Shown here one piece after another: positions 23,649 through 37,800 of a stretch of 64,000 nucleotides of DNA. This stretch comes from Siniperca chuatsi (Eukaryota; Chordata; Actinopteri; Centrarchiformes; Sinipercidae). The stretch covers positions 20,845,955 through 20,909,954 of the forward strand of contig NC_058051.1 of NCBI RefSeq assembly GCF_020085105.1, in the 5' to 3' direction. Each line of letters begins with the position of its first letter. The stretch's first letter is position 1. The translations under genes and the position numbers were made by a program. The notes beneath the pieces are model-generated. The model was given only the letters and a program-made list of their open reading frames with translations. It was not told the origin of the DNA and made no database searches.

Positions 23649-26068
23649 ATGGCCAAACATGCGGTGCTGTTATCGGGGGCAAAGATGTGGAGATCCCTGG
23701 CCTGTACAAAGTCAGAGCTGCGTCTGGATCTCACTCTTGTCTGTGGACAATCTTTCCGGTAGGTTGGCCAGGCTCAGATGTAGCCTGTCAGCAATCTGAT
23801 CAACAGTAGAATTACAGGACAGACCTAATACAGTTTAGATCCTCCTATGTGTCTTTGTATTAACACATCTCAACCCACAGCTGGAGAGAAACTACAGAAG
23901 GCCACTGGACCGGAGTGATGGGAGGACGAGTTTGGACTCTGACTCAGACAGATGACACTCTTTGGTACCACGTTTACAAAAACCAAGACAGGCAGGTGGA
24001 AGAAAGTGACAGGAAGAGGAGAGCTGGTGTTCCTTTCCAGATGGAGAACAAGCCAGAGAAGAGATTCAAAGGAGCTTTGAAGAAGGAAGAGGAGGAGCCG
24101 GTGGCTGTGACTTTAGTGCAGGACACTGAGGAGGAAGAAGAGATGCTGAGAGATTACTTCCAGCTGAATGTGAAGCTGGGGGATCTGTACAAGGAATGGG
24201 GAGCAGCAGACCCCCACTTCAAGCATATTGCAGACATCTTCACAGGTCAGTGTGTGTGTGTGTGTGTGTGTGTGTGCACGCATCACTTAATACACAGTAA
24301 GTAAAGACTGAGCCAATGTTTGTTTGAAATGTGTGTTAAATATATTGTTTGGTCTCTCCCCAGGTGTACGAATGCTGCGCCAGGACCCCACTGAATGCCT
24401 ATTTTCCTTAATTTGCACCTCCAACAACAACATCTCTCGCATCCAGGGCATGGTGGAGAGGCTGTGTCAGGCTCTGGGCGCCCCACTATGCCAATTGGAT
24501 CAAACGTCTTACTACAACTTTCCTTCCCTGTCTGCACTTGCAGGTGCCATATTCTTTCTCCACAGATCAACGCCCCTATTTATAATCTTTAGTATCAGTG
24601 GTGTGGGGTTGACAACTGCGACAGGACCATGGGTCTCTTGGGTCCCCAATGATATTATTTGTCCCTTCACTTTTGCTATAGTGTTAGTGGTTCAGTGGGA
24701 GAAAATCCAACCAGGAGGCCTTGATTTGTATCTTGGCCAATGCAACAATATTTTCACCTTTAGTCATGTTGAAGAATAGAGAGAAATGTCTTCACAACCA
24801 CTGGCTATCATTGATGGTTGAGCGGTGCAAATCCACATTTTACATGGGTTTGACAACTACCCAGCCTCTGTAATATGAATAATAAGATCAGTGCTTAGGG
24901 TGATAACTGAGTGGTACATACATCCAGGTTTTATGACAAATATGTTACTACCCTGTCTCTCATGTTTATTTCTTCCTTCAAGTGCCTAAATATTTCATGC
25001 AGCTGTATACCTTCTTCTGTGAGAGAAATTGTGACATTTGTCAATGTAGAAAATAGTAAGTACAGTAGCTAAATTGAGGATCATGTTTACGAGCCATTTT
25101 AAGGGTTAGTGAATGTGACTACCGAATTGTTAAGCAGAAAAGGCCTACCTATTGTCATCATCATTTGTGTTGTCTTCTACATTGCAATTGGCAGACAACA
25201 GCGTAGAGGCATGTCTCAGGGATCTCGGTTTTGGATACAGGGCTCGGTTCCTTCAGCAGAGCGCAAAGCAGATTTTGGACACCCATGGGCTCCAGTGGCT
25301 TGAAGGTTTGCGCAGTGTCCCATATCTGCAGGCCTGTGATGCTCTGCGTACTCTCCCTGGTGTGGGCACCAAGGTATGGTAGGAAAAGAACCCGTTAGCC
25401 TCTTATATTTTTCTGAAATGAAGTGAACTAGTAACAATGATATTGTAAATAAGGGCATGTGTTTCCCTGTAGGTGGCGGACTGTGTATGTCTGATGTCCC
25501 TGGATAAGGCAGAGGCCGTGCCCATAGACACACACGTGTGGCAGATTGCTAAACGTGACTACAACTATGCTTCTGGCAGCGGACAAAAGAGCATCACAGA
25601 TAAACTTCACAGAGATATTGGTTAGTATTCATGCGCCTCATCAGTGTTGCACTAATTAAACAGAATAATCGTTCTCTTTATTTTAACTCTAACACAATGT
25701 CCAATGTAATATATCTACACAGGGGATTTTTTCAGAAAACTGTGGGGTCCTTATGCTGGTTGGGCACAGTCGGTGAGTGTGCATTATTCAGTATCTGTCT
25801 GTGAGTTTCTGTCACGTCTCTTATGGTCTGTCTGCCTATAACCACAGAGTGTCTTTATCTGTTTTAGGTGTTGTTCTGTGCTGACCTCAAGAAGTTCCAA
25901 AAACTGAAAGACATGCTACATCTGAAGCAGCCGCAGAAAGAGGAAAATGGTGAAGAGGAAACAAGTGTAGCATGCAAGAAAATGAAAATTAGGACAGAAG
26001 AAAATGGAACTGTGAAGAACAAGAAAACCAAGTCAGTATGTCACAAGAAAGCAAAGATGTCTGCCTAG
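23649..26068 (+). CDS. ogg1: 8-oxoguanine DNA glycosylase / AP lyase (OGG1)
   Basis: Seven exons: 23649-23758, 23881-24245, 24364-24543, 25195-25373, 25473-25620, 25723-25772, 25868-26068. They total 1233 bp, about 410 residues (human main form is 345). The enzyme removes 8-oxoguanine paired with C in nuclear and mitochondrial DNA and nicks the strand through a Schiff base. Visible landmarks: CGQSFRWRET near residue 33, [13 protein letters not shown] (base-flipping Asn), the helix-hairpin-helix [11 protein letters not shown] with the catalytic lysine in [19 protein letters not shown] with the catalytic aspartate, WGPYAGWAQ, and [10 protein letters not shown], which lines the 8-oxoG pocket. 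The extra length comes mainly from an acidic insertion ([10 protein letters not shown]) in exon 2 and a lysine-rich C-terminal tail ([16 protein letters not shown]), a likely nuclear localisation signal. The start is chosen from family N-terminal length. Intron 2 begins GTCAG followed at once by (TG)13. Confidence 0.96.
24251..24276. repeat. (TG)13 directly behind the ogg1 intron 2 donor
   Basis: The splice donor GTCAG at 24246-24250 runs straight into a perfect TG microsatellite. Confidence 0.95.
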
Positions 26069-26475
26069 AATGAGAGAGCGGTATGAAGTAAACCTGCTTT
26101 TTACATCAGATTACAATACAACACATTTTTCACATACTTTGGCCAGCTTCATTTAATAAACCTATTGGAATGAAATATTTAAAAGATTTATTTGTCAGGA
26201 ACATGGTATAAAACAAATTATTGTAAAAAAATTCGTTTACATGTGTTTTATGTTGTTTACTGTGACCTCTCCCATGTCTACTTTCCTATGAGTTTACTAC
26301 AGTACAAATACAGCACACTGGTGTGTTTGCTTGTTTGTTTTACAATAAAGACAAAATAACTTAACTATAATAACAATGTTTTTGTGTATGCATTTTGAGA
26401 GAAAAGCCCATCAAGCCCACAAAAACCAACACTGTCATATTGGCTCTCACCTCTGCTAAATATTGCCAGAAGAGG

Positions 26476-26489
26476 CCCCTAGGTGGCAG
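26476..26489 (+). promoter_or_regulatory. CTCF-like motif
   Basis: CCCCTAGGTGGCAG matches the CTCF core CCASYAGRKGGCRS at 13 of 14 positions. It lies just downstream of ogg1. Motif match by eye only. Confidence 0.35.
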
Positions 26490-27559
26490 TATGCATTGGA
26501 AGATACTGCTCTGCAAGATAATATCACATAGTGGGCCATTTTGCTTTAGCCAGCCTTTTTTTTTTAAATGTATTTATTTATTTTTCACTATTTCCCTGGG
26601 TGAATACTTTCTGTCAAGCCCCTGGGTTCCTGTTACACCATGCACCAACACATCATGGCATCTTTATGCATGTCTGAAAAGGTCATAAGATGCCAAAATG
26701 GTGTGTTGTGTTTCCCTGCATCAAAATAGTATGTCTGTCTGTTGGATCATAAAAGGCTATTTGGCTGGGTGGCTGTGAAGCGCCATGGTGTCTATATGTT
26801 TATCTATAGGCATTAGTTGACTGTGTCAGCTGGTCTTTTTATAGCAGGGATTGCAGTTATCTGCTGTTACTGCTTGGGGCCAGTGTGACTTTCTCTGGTG
26901 ACAGCATGGACGTGTCCCTTGGGGTGTTTGACCTATTACTGTCCCTTTACAGCAATAACCGAGCATTATTTTAGTTTGTTTGAAATATATGGAGAGAAAT
27001 CCGTCTAAAATGTGGCAGCAGCATACATGGCAATCAAACCTCTTTCTTGCCCTAATTTGAAAGACATGTTTTCTGACATGTTGGCGTAAGTGAGCAGGTG
27101 CACCATGCGTGCAGTTGTTGCATCTGTGTGTATCTGTATATGCACGTCTTAGATCCACAGAAGTTGTTTATTTGTGGAAGTGTGTGCAGCCATGTGTGTT
27201 AATGAATATGTGAGTCAGCTTTCATCCCCACTCCAGTTGAGCTGGACAGAAGCTGGGGCCAAGCTTTAGGGCAGAGTCACGAAGAAGAAGAAAAGCAGAG
27301 TAAAAATAGAGCTGAGAGAACAAGACCTTTTTTTTTAAAGACACAGAGAGGTGAAAGTGTGCTGGAGGTGGGGACATGAATTTTAAAGAAAAAGCCACGT
27401 GCGCATGCATGTTGACACACAAAGACTAAAACAACACAACAGTGGCCTGTGCGTTATGTAAGAGATGGGTCTCAGCTTGTGTTATGTTCTCTGGAATTGT
27501 TCAGTTGAAAGGACATCTCTCATTTACTTTCTCTAATAGGGCTTCATTTCTTCTTGCAG

Positions 27560-27574
27560 GCACCAGGGGGCACC
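27560..27574 (+). promoter_or_regulatory. CTCF-like motif
   Basis: GCACCAGGGGGCACC matches the CTCF core with one mismatch. It lies between ogg1 and prrt3, in the same orientation as the motifs at 8201 and 26476. Motif match by eye only. Confidence 0.4.
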
Positions 27575-30500
27575 ACTTTTGGTCCTCCAGCAACAGGGAA
27601 AGTCCTCTGTCTATTTCCAGATGTGCAGCAGCAAGATTGAATATGATATACATAAAATCCCTATCTCTGTATATGGAATTTTATATAAACATATCGATAA
27701 ATATCATGATATTGTACGAAAATCATTAGAAAAACTGTTTAAGACTAAAACAACCAGATGGTTATTTCTGTTTTTGGCTAATCCAGTGAATTACAAGCCG
27801 GACAAATCAAGGTACATCATCACACTGAAACACAAATTATTTAAAAATCCAGTATTGTCATAAAGCATTTCACCACTAACTAGGACTTCAATACTAAAAC
27901 ATATAATTTAATTAACACCTCTATGACAGTGTCAAGAAACAACCCTGATAATTCAGGCATTCAGAAAAATAGACTTTATGGCAGAACAGTTGTATTGAAT
28001 TGCATTAGATTATACATGTGTACCTAATAAGGTGGCCACTAAGTGTATATGTACAGTTATTTAAGAGTATGTACATATTTAAATTGTAGTTAAGATATTG
28101 GATACTAATAATAAAAATCAACTGATTTAATAAAGTGTAAATCTCTGACAGTTGACAACTTTACATTGTTCACAGTATAATCATGTTGCCATTTATATTA
28201 AAGCTAACCATATTTGTCAAAGGGGTCAACTTTGGAAAAATATTATTATTATATAATTATTATGATCAATTAATGTTTTTAAAAATGTGATCCCATTTTT
28301 CATATCCAGGCTCTGTGTAGGTTTCTTTCCCCTGCAAGCCCCTAGTAATGGTCTCTATGCACATCCACTCTCTGTCTACTACTTAAAATGATGGATGTTA
28401 TTATTCCTGAATAGTAACAGATGTATTATATAACAGTAGCTGATACAATACCTAAGATGGATAAAATTTAAAGAGAGTCGTGTTGATTCACCTTAGATGT
28501 GGTGAAACCCAATGCTGCTGGGGGGAGCCTGAGGGATAGGGAAGGCAGTCCCCACATGAAGTCTGTCTTTGGGGCCCAGAGTTGGGGAGATTATTCTTTG
28601 GTGTCTAGACAACCATAGGGTGAGGGGGAAAGCCATAGAGAGAAAGACTGACAGGACAGAGCTGGCAGAGGTATTTTAGATCTTAAGCTTTTCTGACTCA
28701 TGTGTGTGTGGATGGACATTAGCATATGAAGGTATTGGCTGTTCTTAATGAAAGAGGCTTATTTTGTGGAGAAAATTAATATGTTCTACCATCTGATAGG
28801 ATCCCCAGTTGGCTGGCTGTGATTAAGGTTCAATGCCTTATAGATTGGGAGAAAGAAACAGTTCCGTCTGCTCCAGAGTTAAATTTCAGAGCCCTTACCA
28901 GGATCAATTCAAATGACTAAGTGGAATGTATTCACCACATTCCTGGACAAAGATGGTATAGAAACACTATCCACTGTATATATGGGTGTGGGGTGTGTGG
29001 TTTTGGTGTATGCCAGTGTCAGTGCAGCTAACTCCTTCCTTTTTAAGAATTTGTACGTTTAGCAAGCTTTAAATACTGCTCCCCTCTCACTTTATTTAAA
29101 GCCTGCTAAAAATTCCCCATATGAATCAAGAGCTGTCAGTCAAAGGCAATATATGTGCAAGTTACTGGGTTGTGGTTGCTTTAATTTAAGAGAAGTGGGA
29201 CATGTAAACATTCACTAGTTTGGGTTATTTTATTCTCATTTATAAGAAAAATTTGAAATGTAATTCAAAAGGAGGAGTTTATCAGAGTAGCAAAAAGTAG
29301 CTCAGGACAGAGATGACCAATGGGATAATTATAGTTATATTATGAAAATGATATGCTTATACTTGAGGAGGACCACACCTGGTGAGGCTTGTCATAATGC
29401 ACAATCACCTACTACAAACTGCTTGACAAAACTGTGGGTGTGAGCACTTGCCTTGAGACTCATTTGGAACACTGTTGAAAACTGGGACAGGAGGACAAAG
29501 GCCCCGTCATGTCAAGGCATTCATTTTGAAAGAAAGGTCTAATTTTATTCAGTGAAGCAACATGGGACCACCAAAGTTCAAGTATTTCATGTCTTATTCT
29601 GCGTTGAGCTCCCCCTTATTTTAAACAAGGCCTTGTTTAACATTCAAGACAATAGTAGAGGGCACCTGTGCAAGAGGAAAGACTGCTCGAGGCGGGGCAC
29701 TTTTAATATTTGTCTGATGTCAGATGAATCAGATCCCCCTCTGGCACACCAGATTACAGTAATCCTATTACAGCAGAAACATAACTGTCAATTCATGTGA
29801 TAAACCATGCACTCAGGAAGTGCGTAGCAGATAAGAGGTGCATGGACACACACACATAAAATGCCAACATGTGCTAATAATCTAAATTAAATGACATCTC
29901 TTACAAAAACTTGACATAAACATCCATTCCCTAGTTTTCTCTCTATTTGATGGATGTCTTGAAATATGTAGGGTTTGTTCACATATCCCCTACCTACAGA
30001 ATATGAATCATAATCCATTATGTAATAATGTGATTACCATCTTCAAGTGTCCCTGTTCTCCTGCTGGCTCAGTAGTAATGTAATGGCATTAGGACAATCC
30101 TCTGAGCCGCACAGGTTATTTTAGGACTGTACAGTGAGGTCAATCTAATGAGTGGTAAATACAGAGAAAAAAAAATGATACACAGTGAGATGGTCTCTGC
30201 TGGTAACCAAATTGAGAGAATTTTGCATAGTTCATGTTTGCATTTGGCCTCAATCAGGGTAAAGCTGCAGTCTCAACAACATGCCCAAACTAGAGTGTTG
30301 TGCTTGTGTAACATAGAGACAATCAGACTGGAGGGGGGGCACCGAGCCAAGGTGCAGCATAAGGAACCAGTATCATCTTGGCTCAGAGTGGCTCGCTCCC
30401 CTCTACAAACCCTGGTTGGAGGGCAGGAGAGGAGAGGGAGCTAGAGTTTCACGCACAGCTCTGTTCCCAGCTTATTGTCCTCGCCGCTGCTGCACCACTC

Positions 30501-30899
30501 TGCCAGAAATGTCATGTGCCTCCACCTCACCTGTCTCAACATGACACTCCTCTCAGACCACCCGGCCACTTTAACAACCCAGTTTGGAGCATAACGAGCT
30601 GATTTTCACCTATAATGTGAGAAAGAAAAAAAAACACCCCAGAATCTGGATGGTGGCACTGCACGCCGTGCGATGATGTCAGTGCCTGTGTCGTCATATT
30701 TCCACTGGGCACTGCCTGAACAGATAAAGTGACAAGGTGCTCAGTCTGAAACTGCGTGCCGGGACCGGGCGGACTGCTGTTGCGTAACAGACGTGCAGGC
30801 AGTCGTGTTTATCCCCTTGTGAGAAAAAATGAGAGGGAGGGAGCGATGTGGAGAGAGATGGAACAGTTGGAGGGGGCGTACATCTCCTTACTAGCTCAT

Positions 30900-31113
30900 G
30901 GTTAGAGAGCTGGCAGTGGTACAAGGCGACTGAACGTAAGCTCTTTGTGTATCGATTCATAGAGGACCGTTTTCACGGGCAGTTCCACCCAGCGGCTAAT
31001 AAGCGGTGAACGTGGACTAACGTTACACTTTTCCTTTGGCTAACTCGGTATAGTCTAGTCCTCATATCCTGCCGCAGAGGACGCCATCGGTGAGGAGCCG
31101 CACAGACCTGCAG
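30900..31113 (+). promoter_or_regulatory. Probable prrt3 promoter / untranslated first exon
   Basis: A CpG-richer patch ends in a good splice donor, CTGCAG|GTATGTT, at 31113/31114. There is no in-frame start codon leading into the prrt3 coding exon, so I read this as a 5' untranslated exon followed by a 7-kb first intron. The assignment to prrt3 is inferred from strand, position and the absence of another gene in between. Confidence 0.4.
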
Positions 31114-31514
31114 GTATGTTAACGGATGGACTTGTGATAACAGTTGTGGAGTGGCTGCTATGCGGCAGTGATCCACGCGTGACGTTGCCTCTAGCTATCT
31201 GTGCCGCGGTAACAGCCGTTGGTTCAGGTTTACAGGCTATTAACGTTAATTTAACAAGCTGGGGGTTTGTCGTACTTTCACATTTTTTTAACCTGTACTT
31301 GGTTTCCTGCGTGGTACGTACTTTGTGTACGTTGTTATTGGGAATAAGAGCTTATGTCCCCATCGTGAGGAGTGCAGGACAAAGCGGCAGTTTTGACGAA
31401 TTTTGTCCGTTGAAGCCATCACGGCGTCTTCCTGCCGTTAGGACGGTAACGTACATATAGTAACGTTTACTGCTCTTCGTGACCAACGGTGAACGTCAGC
31501 GTGTGGTTGTAACG

Positions 31515-31515
<1 letters not shown>

Positions 31516-31598
<83 letters not shown>
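31516..31598. repeat. (TA)n microsatellite, 83 nt
   Basis: Uninterrupted TA run of about 41 units, some 400 bp into the probable first intron of prrt3. It is fully self-complementary, so it can extrude as a cruciform and is a likely assembly or length-variation trouble spot. Confidence 0.97.
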
Positions 31599-31601
<3 letters not shown>

Positions 31602-34268
31602 ACCCTTTGATTCAGTTCTGTAACGACCCACCATTAGAAATAGCTTTAAAATGATCGTAGTTTGTGTGACATAACGCTACAGCCCACTTCACCAGCCATG
31701 CGATTCAACCAGCCAGCTTCTCGTGTTTCATTAATTTGCATGGAAAACCTAAATGCCCAAATATCCCAGGAAACTGAAAAGGCATCACAGTCTAAAAAGA
31801 AATAACTTCGCGCTTTGGTTAAACAGCAACAAGTGGGCTTACTATTTATCAAATTGGCCACTGCTGGCAGGCGCGCAACGTGTTGTGTCTGTGTGTCTAC
31901 AGTATATTTACGAGGGTTGTCCAACCTCAATATGTAGGTACAAGGGCTGCGGCACTTAGAGGAGATACACCTGTTCCTCATCAGGATTTGAACGCATGCA
32001 AAGGGGGCTAATGCGCCTCTCACTGAGAGCGCACAGGCAGAGCTGCTCCAAAGTGCTACTGGATGTAACGCAGAGCCCTGCCAGACAACTCGGATTCAAG
32101 AGAAAAACAGCACACCCTGTTCCACTGACAAGAGAAAAAGGCCCTATCCAATTTTAAAGCAGCTCAAGAAAGATTTACTGGCTGCTTGAATAGTGTCTTC
32201 ACGGAGAAGTGAGTTTGTGAAAGAGTGAAAGGGTGCAACAGGACAGAAGATGATCTATGACTGCGAGTAGCCTAAAAATGGCTTATCTTGTTTAAAAAAA
32301 GTTATCATTCACCCATATTTTAGGCCAAATGCCTTTAAATTGGCAGTACAGTTAAATAATACTTATTTAACAGCAGACATAACACACTTCCCAGAACACA
32401 CAGTCCTGAACTGTCAGAATAGTGGAAAGCATAAATCAAGACATCAGTATATCAATGAAGCACAAACCCACCAAGCACTCGACATGATCTGTTCCTAAGC
32501 TCTTTCATGGCGCTGTATCTTTTTGGCTGTGGGGGTAGACCAGTAAGTGCCTTATCACATTTTTATGAAGTTGTAAATATGCACAAAGGTCATCTATGTA
32601 CAAGATAATACTTTATTTTTATATACATACAATCTCTTTTTCAACTTCACTGACTGCCGCACAACACACCACTTAACACAGCAGTTATTTTATTGCATCC
32701 AGCTGTAACAAAGTGAAAGTCTTGGGTTGAAGTGTGGAGCTGTGGTTAACTCCCTGTAGCAGGCAAACAGTATTAACTTGAGATGCCTGTAATCTGTCTT
32801 CCTGAAAGTATTTTGTGGCTTGATATGGTTTAGCAGCTGTCTCAATTAGTCACCAGACTTAGTATCTCTCAGGGTGTGTTTTCTAGGAGTGTGTGAGTGC
32901 AAATTTGACATTCTGAAAACACTCAAATCATAGTTATTCACTGAGTCTGTGTACACAATGTAAGCTCTCCGGTAAACTTTATTTCCATGGTCACCTCTCA
33001 TATGTCAATATTCGTAGCCTGTGTTTTACCCCCGAGTGCAGCGGGCTGCGTCTGTCAAGATGTGTGTGCGTGTGTGGTGTCACAGTGCAGTTAAAGTGTG
33101 TCACCCTTTAAGGTTGAACTTCAGCCTTTGACATGTGGCTCGCATGAAAGCGGAACATCAGTCAAAGACTTTTAAGGTGGACATCCTCTTCAGCTGGGGA
33201 TCAAAAACATCCACAATTGGTTCTGGAGCCTCCTCTCTTAATATAGCGTAACCTCAATTTGTGGTCGGTCGCTGGGCAGTGGACCACTACAACAGAGGCA
33301 TCTTTAACAGGCTTTGCTTTGTCTTAAGAGCTAAATGGACAGCTTTAGTCTAAGTTCTTGCTTGGAAAACTTCCTGGAGAATCTATAATGCATGTGAAGA
33401 GCTCGTGTATCTCCTCGTATATTAATCAGCTTCATTTAAACTGAATAGTTAAGTGCCTGTTTTATTAAATTATTTAAATATGGTAGCTATAATTAATATG
33501 GTAACTATTTAAATAAGCACAAGAATATTGAGGGAGCTGTTTGCAATCCATATGTTATTTCAAGGTGTGGAATTTTTTACGCTCCCCCACTACCCGCATA
33601 CCAAGTTAACCACACATACTCCCTCTCCCATTTCCTCTCTCTCTCTATTTCTCTCTCTGTCTCTTGTACACACAAATTCACATACATAAACTGCTCCACA
33701 GTCTCACCTCTCCCCCTACATAGCACAGTACAAACAAGTTATACATCTGTTTGGCAAGTAATACTTAACTGCTCTGTTTGACTGAGGAACCGTTGCAGTG
33801 CAGATGTCCATTGACACACATCTCTCTGCTGGTTTATTCCAGTCTCCTTCTTTCCCTCTCTTTTTCTCTCTGTCCATCTTTACTATTCTTCTGTCTTTGC
33901 TTTCTGTGTCTGTCCATTCTTGCTGTCACTGCAGAAACCCTGTTACTGTACCTCTCGCCTCGTAATCTGATTTTTACAGTCAGTTTCTTGTCATTCTTTT
34001 TGAATGATTCGTATCTTTTCTTATTTTCCCCTGCCCCACTCCTGTTCTTCCCTATCATCCATTTACAAGCTCTTCCTCTCAGCTCAGAGCCTCTCTGGTC
34101 ATGAGTGACTATGACTGTTAAATCCTGCTCATTAGAGAGCAACCTTGACATTGGAGTCAACTCAGGTATTGGGCACTCAAAGATATGACCTCATCTCATG
34201 CAATGACACACAGGGTGTGTCCACACATATTCACACATATACTGATGGAAATAGGGCTGGGTCATTTC

Positions 34269-34810
34269 TAGCCATGCTAGCAGCTATGGCAATGTTGGTC
34301 GATCCACCACTTCGGTCCAGACTGAAATATCTCAACAACTATTGGATGGATTGCCATGAAATTTTGTACAGACATTCATGGTCCCCAGAGGATGAATCCT
34401 ACCGACTTTGGTGATCTCCTGACTTTTCCTCTATTGCCACAATGAGGTCAACATTTGTGGTTATGAGTGAAATATCTCAACAGCTGTTGGATGGATTGTC
34501 ATGAGATTTGGTACAGGCATTCACGTTTCCCTCAGGATGAACTGTAACAACTTTGGCGATTGTCTGACTTTTCATCTAGCATCATAATCAGGTATAAATT
34601 TATTTTGTGCAATACTTTGGTTTTGACCAAATACCATAACTACCTAAATAACTGACATTAGCCTCTGTTGTACACATGATTAACATTACCTGCTAAACAT
34701 CAGCATGTTAGTATTGTCATTGGGAGCATCTTAGCATACCAACATTAGCATTTAGCTCAAAGCACCGTTGTGCCTAAATACAGCCTCTCAGAGCCACTAG
34801 CATGGCTGTA
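34269..34810. mobile_element. Non-autonomous DNA transposon with inverted ends
   Basis: The left end TAGCCATGCTAGCAGCT and the right end AGCCACTAGCATGGCTGTA are inverted near-copies. The interior includes two tandem related blocks (each with GAAATATCTCAACA..TTGGATGGATTG..CATGA) about 130 bp apart. This is a familiar high-copy percomorph repeat with no coding capacity. Confidence 0.65.
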
Positions 34811-37800
34811 GACTAGTCTTGTTTCAATACTTGTGCAGGACTTATTTCAATACCTTTCTTTGAGGAATATGAACATGTTTTTATTTAATTTAACAACATA
34901 AGCCAAAGTTCTCAAATGTAGTTGTCTAAACACAAGCAACTGTACAAGATTTTTGCCTAAATTAATTACTGTCTAAAATTAGCAAAAATGTGATTTCAAT
35001 CAGGAACTATCTGATCAAAGAATAAGCAAACAACATTACAAATCTGACCTGACATTCAATGCTATCTTTCAGTACTCTGTGCTTAGGACATATTTCGGTC
35101 ATTACCAAAAAGTATTGAGGTTGGATACCCAGCCCTGATGGAGACAAGTGTACGTTAGACCAGTCTTTGTTGAAAAGACACAGATCCTTCTGTCCACGAA
35201 CAGACTTATGTCTGCCTCTGAAAATATTCACTGAAATGAATGGAAATTTTGCACTGCCAGACTGCATGGAATCTGCCAGAAGAGAGAGAGAGAACATTTG
35301 CAAGAAAGAGGGAGATTCTCCAAAAAACACCCCACTCCCTCTGCCTTGTTCCTTTATATAAAGTACGGACATTAGCTGGTCATAGTAATACATTAGTGTA
35401 GACATGACATCACTATTGCAACGATTAACTGCTTGGTAACAGCTGCTGTTGTACTGAGTCATGTGATTGTATAACCAGCAGGTCTATATACTGTGGGCAA
35501 GGAGTTTATAGTAATCTTTCAGATTGTTGCCTGCTGCTGTACTATTGGATATTACCCGTGGGCATTTCCTGCTCTGGATAAAGAACGTATTGTGCGAGAG
35601 AGAGTGACGACATCTACACAACATGCACACTCCACTTCCAATGAAATACAGAGTGATGTGTCCCTCAGCCCTGAGGGGTTAAACATGATAAAAATACTCT
35701 GACTGACCCATGCACCCATCTGTCTTCTCCCCATGGATGGTCGCAGAGGGACGTGCTGTCTTATTTGTGAGTGTGTGTGTCTGTGTTTTACTCATTATTG
35801 ACGGGGATGTAGTATGGTGGGCTGAGAGCATGCAGGTTTATTTTCAAGCCAAACACCAAACCAGCTGATTACACTGATCTGGTCTTTGTAGTGTTTGGTT
35901 AGAAATGAAATCCAACAGCACACATGGTGTCCTGTTCCAGGCCTGTAATTCAGACTGCTTAGAGGAGCTGCCAATCAGCCTAAATGTACTCCATTTGTAT
36001 TAGCTCAGTGGAAACTTCTAGTCAAATTGTCTAAATGTAGTAAAGAAAAACATTTTGGGGAACCACTGCTGTGTGTGCAGCTATGTGTTTGTGCTTATGG
36101 CCCATGTGTGGAGATGAGATTAATACTCTGCGGCTGCCAGAGACTGAGCACCTGCCAGTTAACCTGAGAGGAAAGGTGAAGCAGACTCAGTTTCTACGTA
36201 TGTCTTCCTGGACAGACTGCCATATCTGCGCTTGGACCATAACAGTCCTGTTAATCCTGAAACATAGTGTCCTTGTGACTTTTCCTCTTTTTCTCAAATA
36301 TTCTGCTTCATAGTTTCTGTCAGTTTCTATCAACTAGCGATGTCCACATCCTCCAAATTTATAGCCCTCACCACTTCTCTGTCTTAATTTTAGTCACAGA
36401 TCCCCTCAATTCTCGCCCCCTCCCTTCACTGTATCCTCCACTGTCAGCTTCATTACCATCACCATGCCTCTTCCACCTTCTCCGCCCTTCCATCTCTGTC
36501 TTTCCCTCCTGCCTATGCTTTCTGTGAGCATCCTCATCTTTCTTATCTCTGCATTCTTATATCCACCTTATCTCCCTATCTTCAGGGCCCTCTTTCAACC
36601 CTCACTTAGGAGCATGCTGTTGGACTGTGTTGAAATAACTCCAGTTAAATGGGGGACAAGAGGAAAAGAAAGAAAGAGGAAAACCAGGGATTAATCAGAG
36701 GTTGGATTGGCCAACAGCCAACTAGACTAAGAGTGAAGAGGTGGATAAGACAGGAAGGAAAATAAACATTGAGGCTACTGTGAGTGGGTGGAGATTGAGA
36801 TATACTACTTACTGTACTCATGGACAGTTTTTCTCTTCAGCTGCTCGTGTGTAAAACACTTAGTAAACAGGGAAACAAAACATTGCTGAATAGAAGTTCA
36901 AAAGCAAGCGAGATTGCATTTGTTGTGCACTAGTCTAAATTTTCTCACATACCTACAGTATGCTCTGTGACTTCCTGCTTGGTGACTGACCACTTGTGCA
37001 CACAAATACTTAAACGCATTTTTTCCATAGGTTCACACGGATTACTCACATCTTATGTGTGTTCATGAACACAAAATGCTAATTCCAACCCTGGTGTGCA
37101 GCTGCAGTAATTTCTCAGAGAACTAGACATTGCAGCTGTGTATTGGCCCTAGATGAGTCAAAAGCAGTAGAATGAATTCTCCCATAGGCACTGATTTCTG
37201 TTTTCTGTGCATTTCCTCCTGATGTTTTAGCTGAAGTTTCGATAAGATCCTGACTGCTCCCTCCCAGGTTATCTCCCACTGTGAGTCATAGCTAGAGACT
37301 AGTGTGAACAAGGGAGGTTTATGTAAGGCTCAAATAGTAAAAGGTATGTTTTTTTGATAAGAAGTGCATGTTGAGGGGATGCGACTGGCAGCTGTTTAGC
37401 TAGATGACTCGTAGGATTGTGTAATCCTCAAGGGCCTGGGGGTCTCTCCGTGTCACTGGGCTCTCTGGGCTTCACCACACTCTGCGTTACAGCTGTCAGC
37501 TCCTGGCATCCATGACTCAAACAGAACTAGCAGAAACGGGAATAGAGTCCTGCAGATTGGAACAAAAACTGAAGACTTTGGAGGAGAAAGAAACTGATAT
37601 TCATCCAAAGAACATTTTATGGCAGAGACACTTAGGAAAAAACATTAATGTGTCCATCTGCCACTGAGTGAAACCATCTGTGACTCCTTTTGTTTTGTTT
37701 TGGCTTGATCATTTTGTTGGTGCAACTTGTTATATAACTTACAAGCTGAACTCTTGCCTTTGTATGCGTCTGTGTGTGTGTTGGCATATGTGCCATGTAT

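Larger units (their letters stand above)
26069..30900. other. ogg1 3' UTR and intergenic region towards prrt3
   Basis: Poly(A) signals AATAAA at 26155-26160 and 26344-26349 fit ogg1 3' ends. Beyond them I see no gene. ORFs up to 110 codons have no recognisable family and no splice context. CTCF-like motifs occur at 26476-26489 and 27560-27574. The sequence is mostly AT-rich and repeat-poor. Confidence 0.5.

Noticed and set aside
27442-27863. Possible exons between ogg1 and prrt3
   Set aside because: Frames of 94-95 codons are AT-rich, overlap each other in different frames and match no family; no clear splice context.
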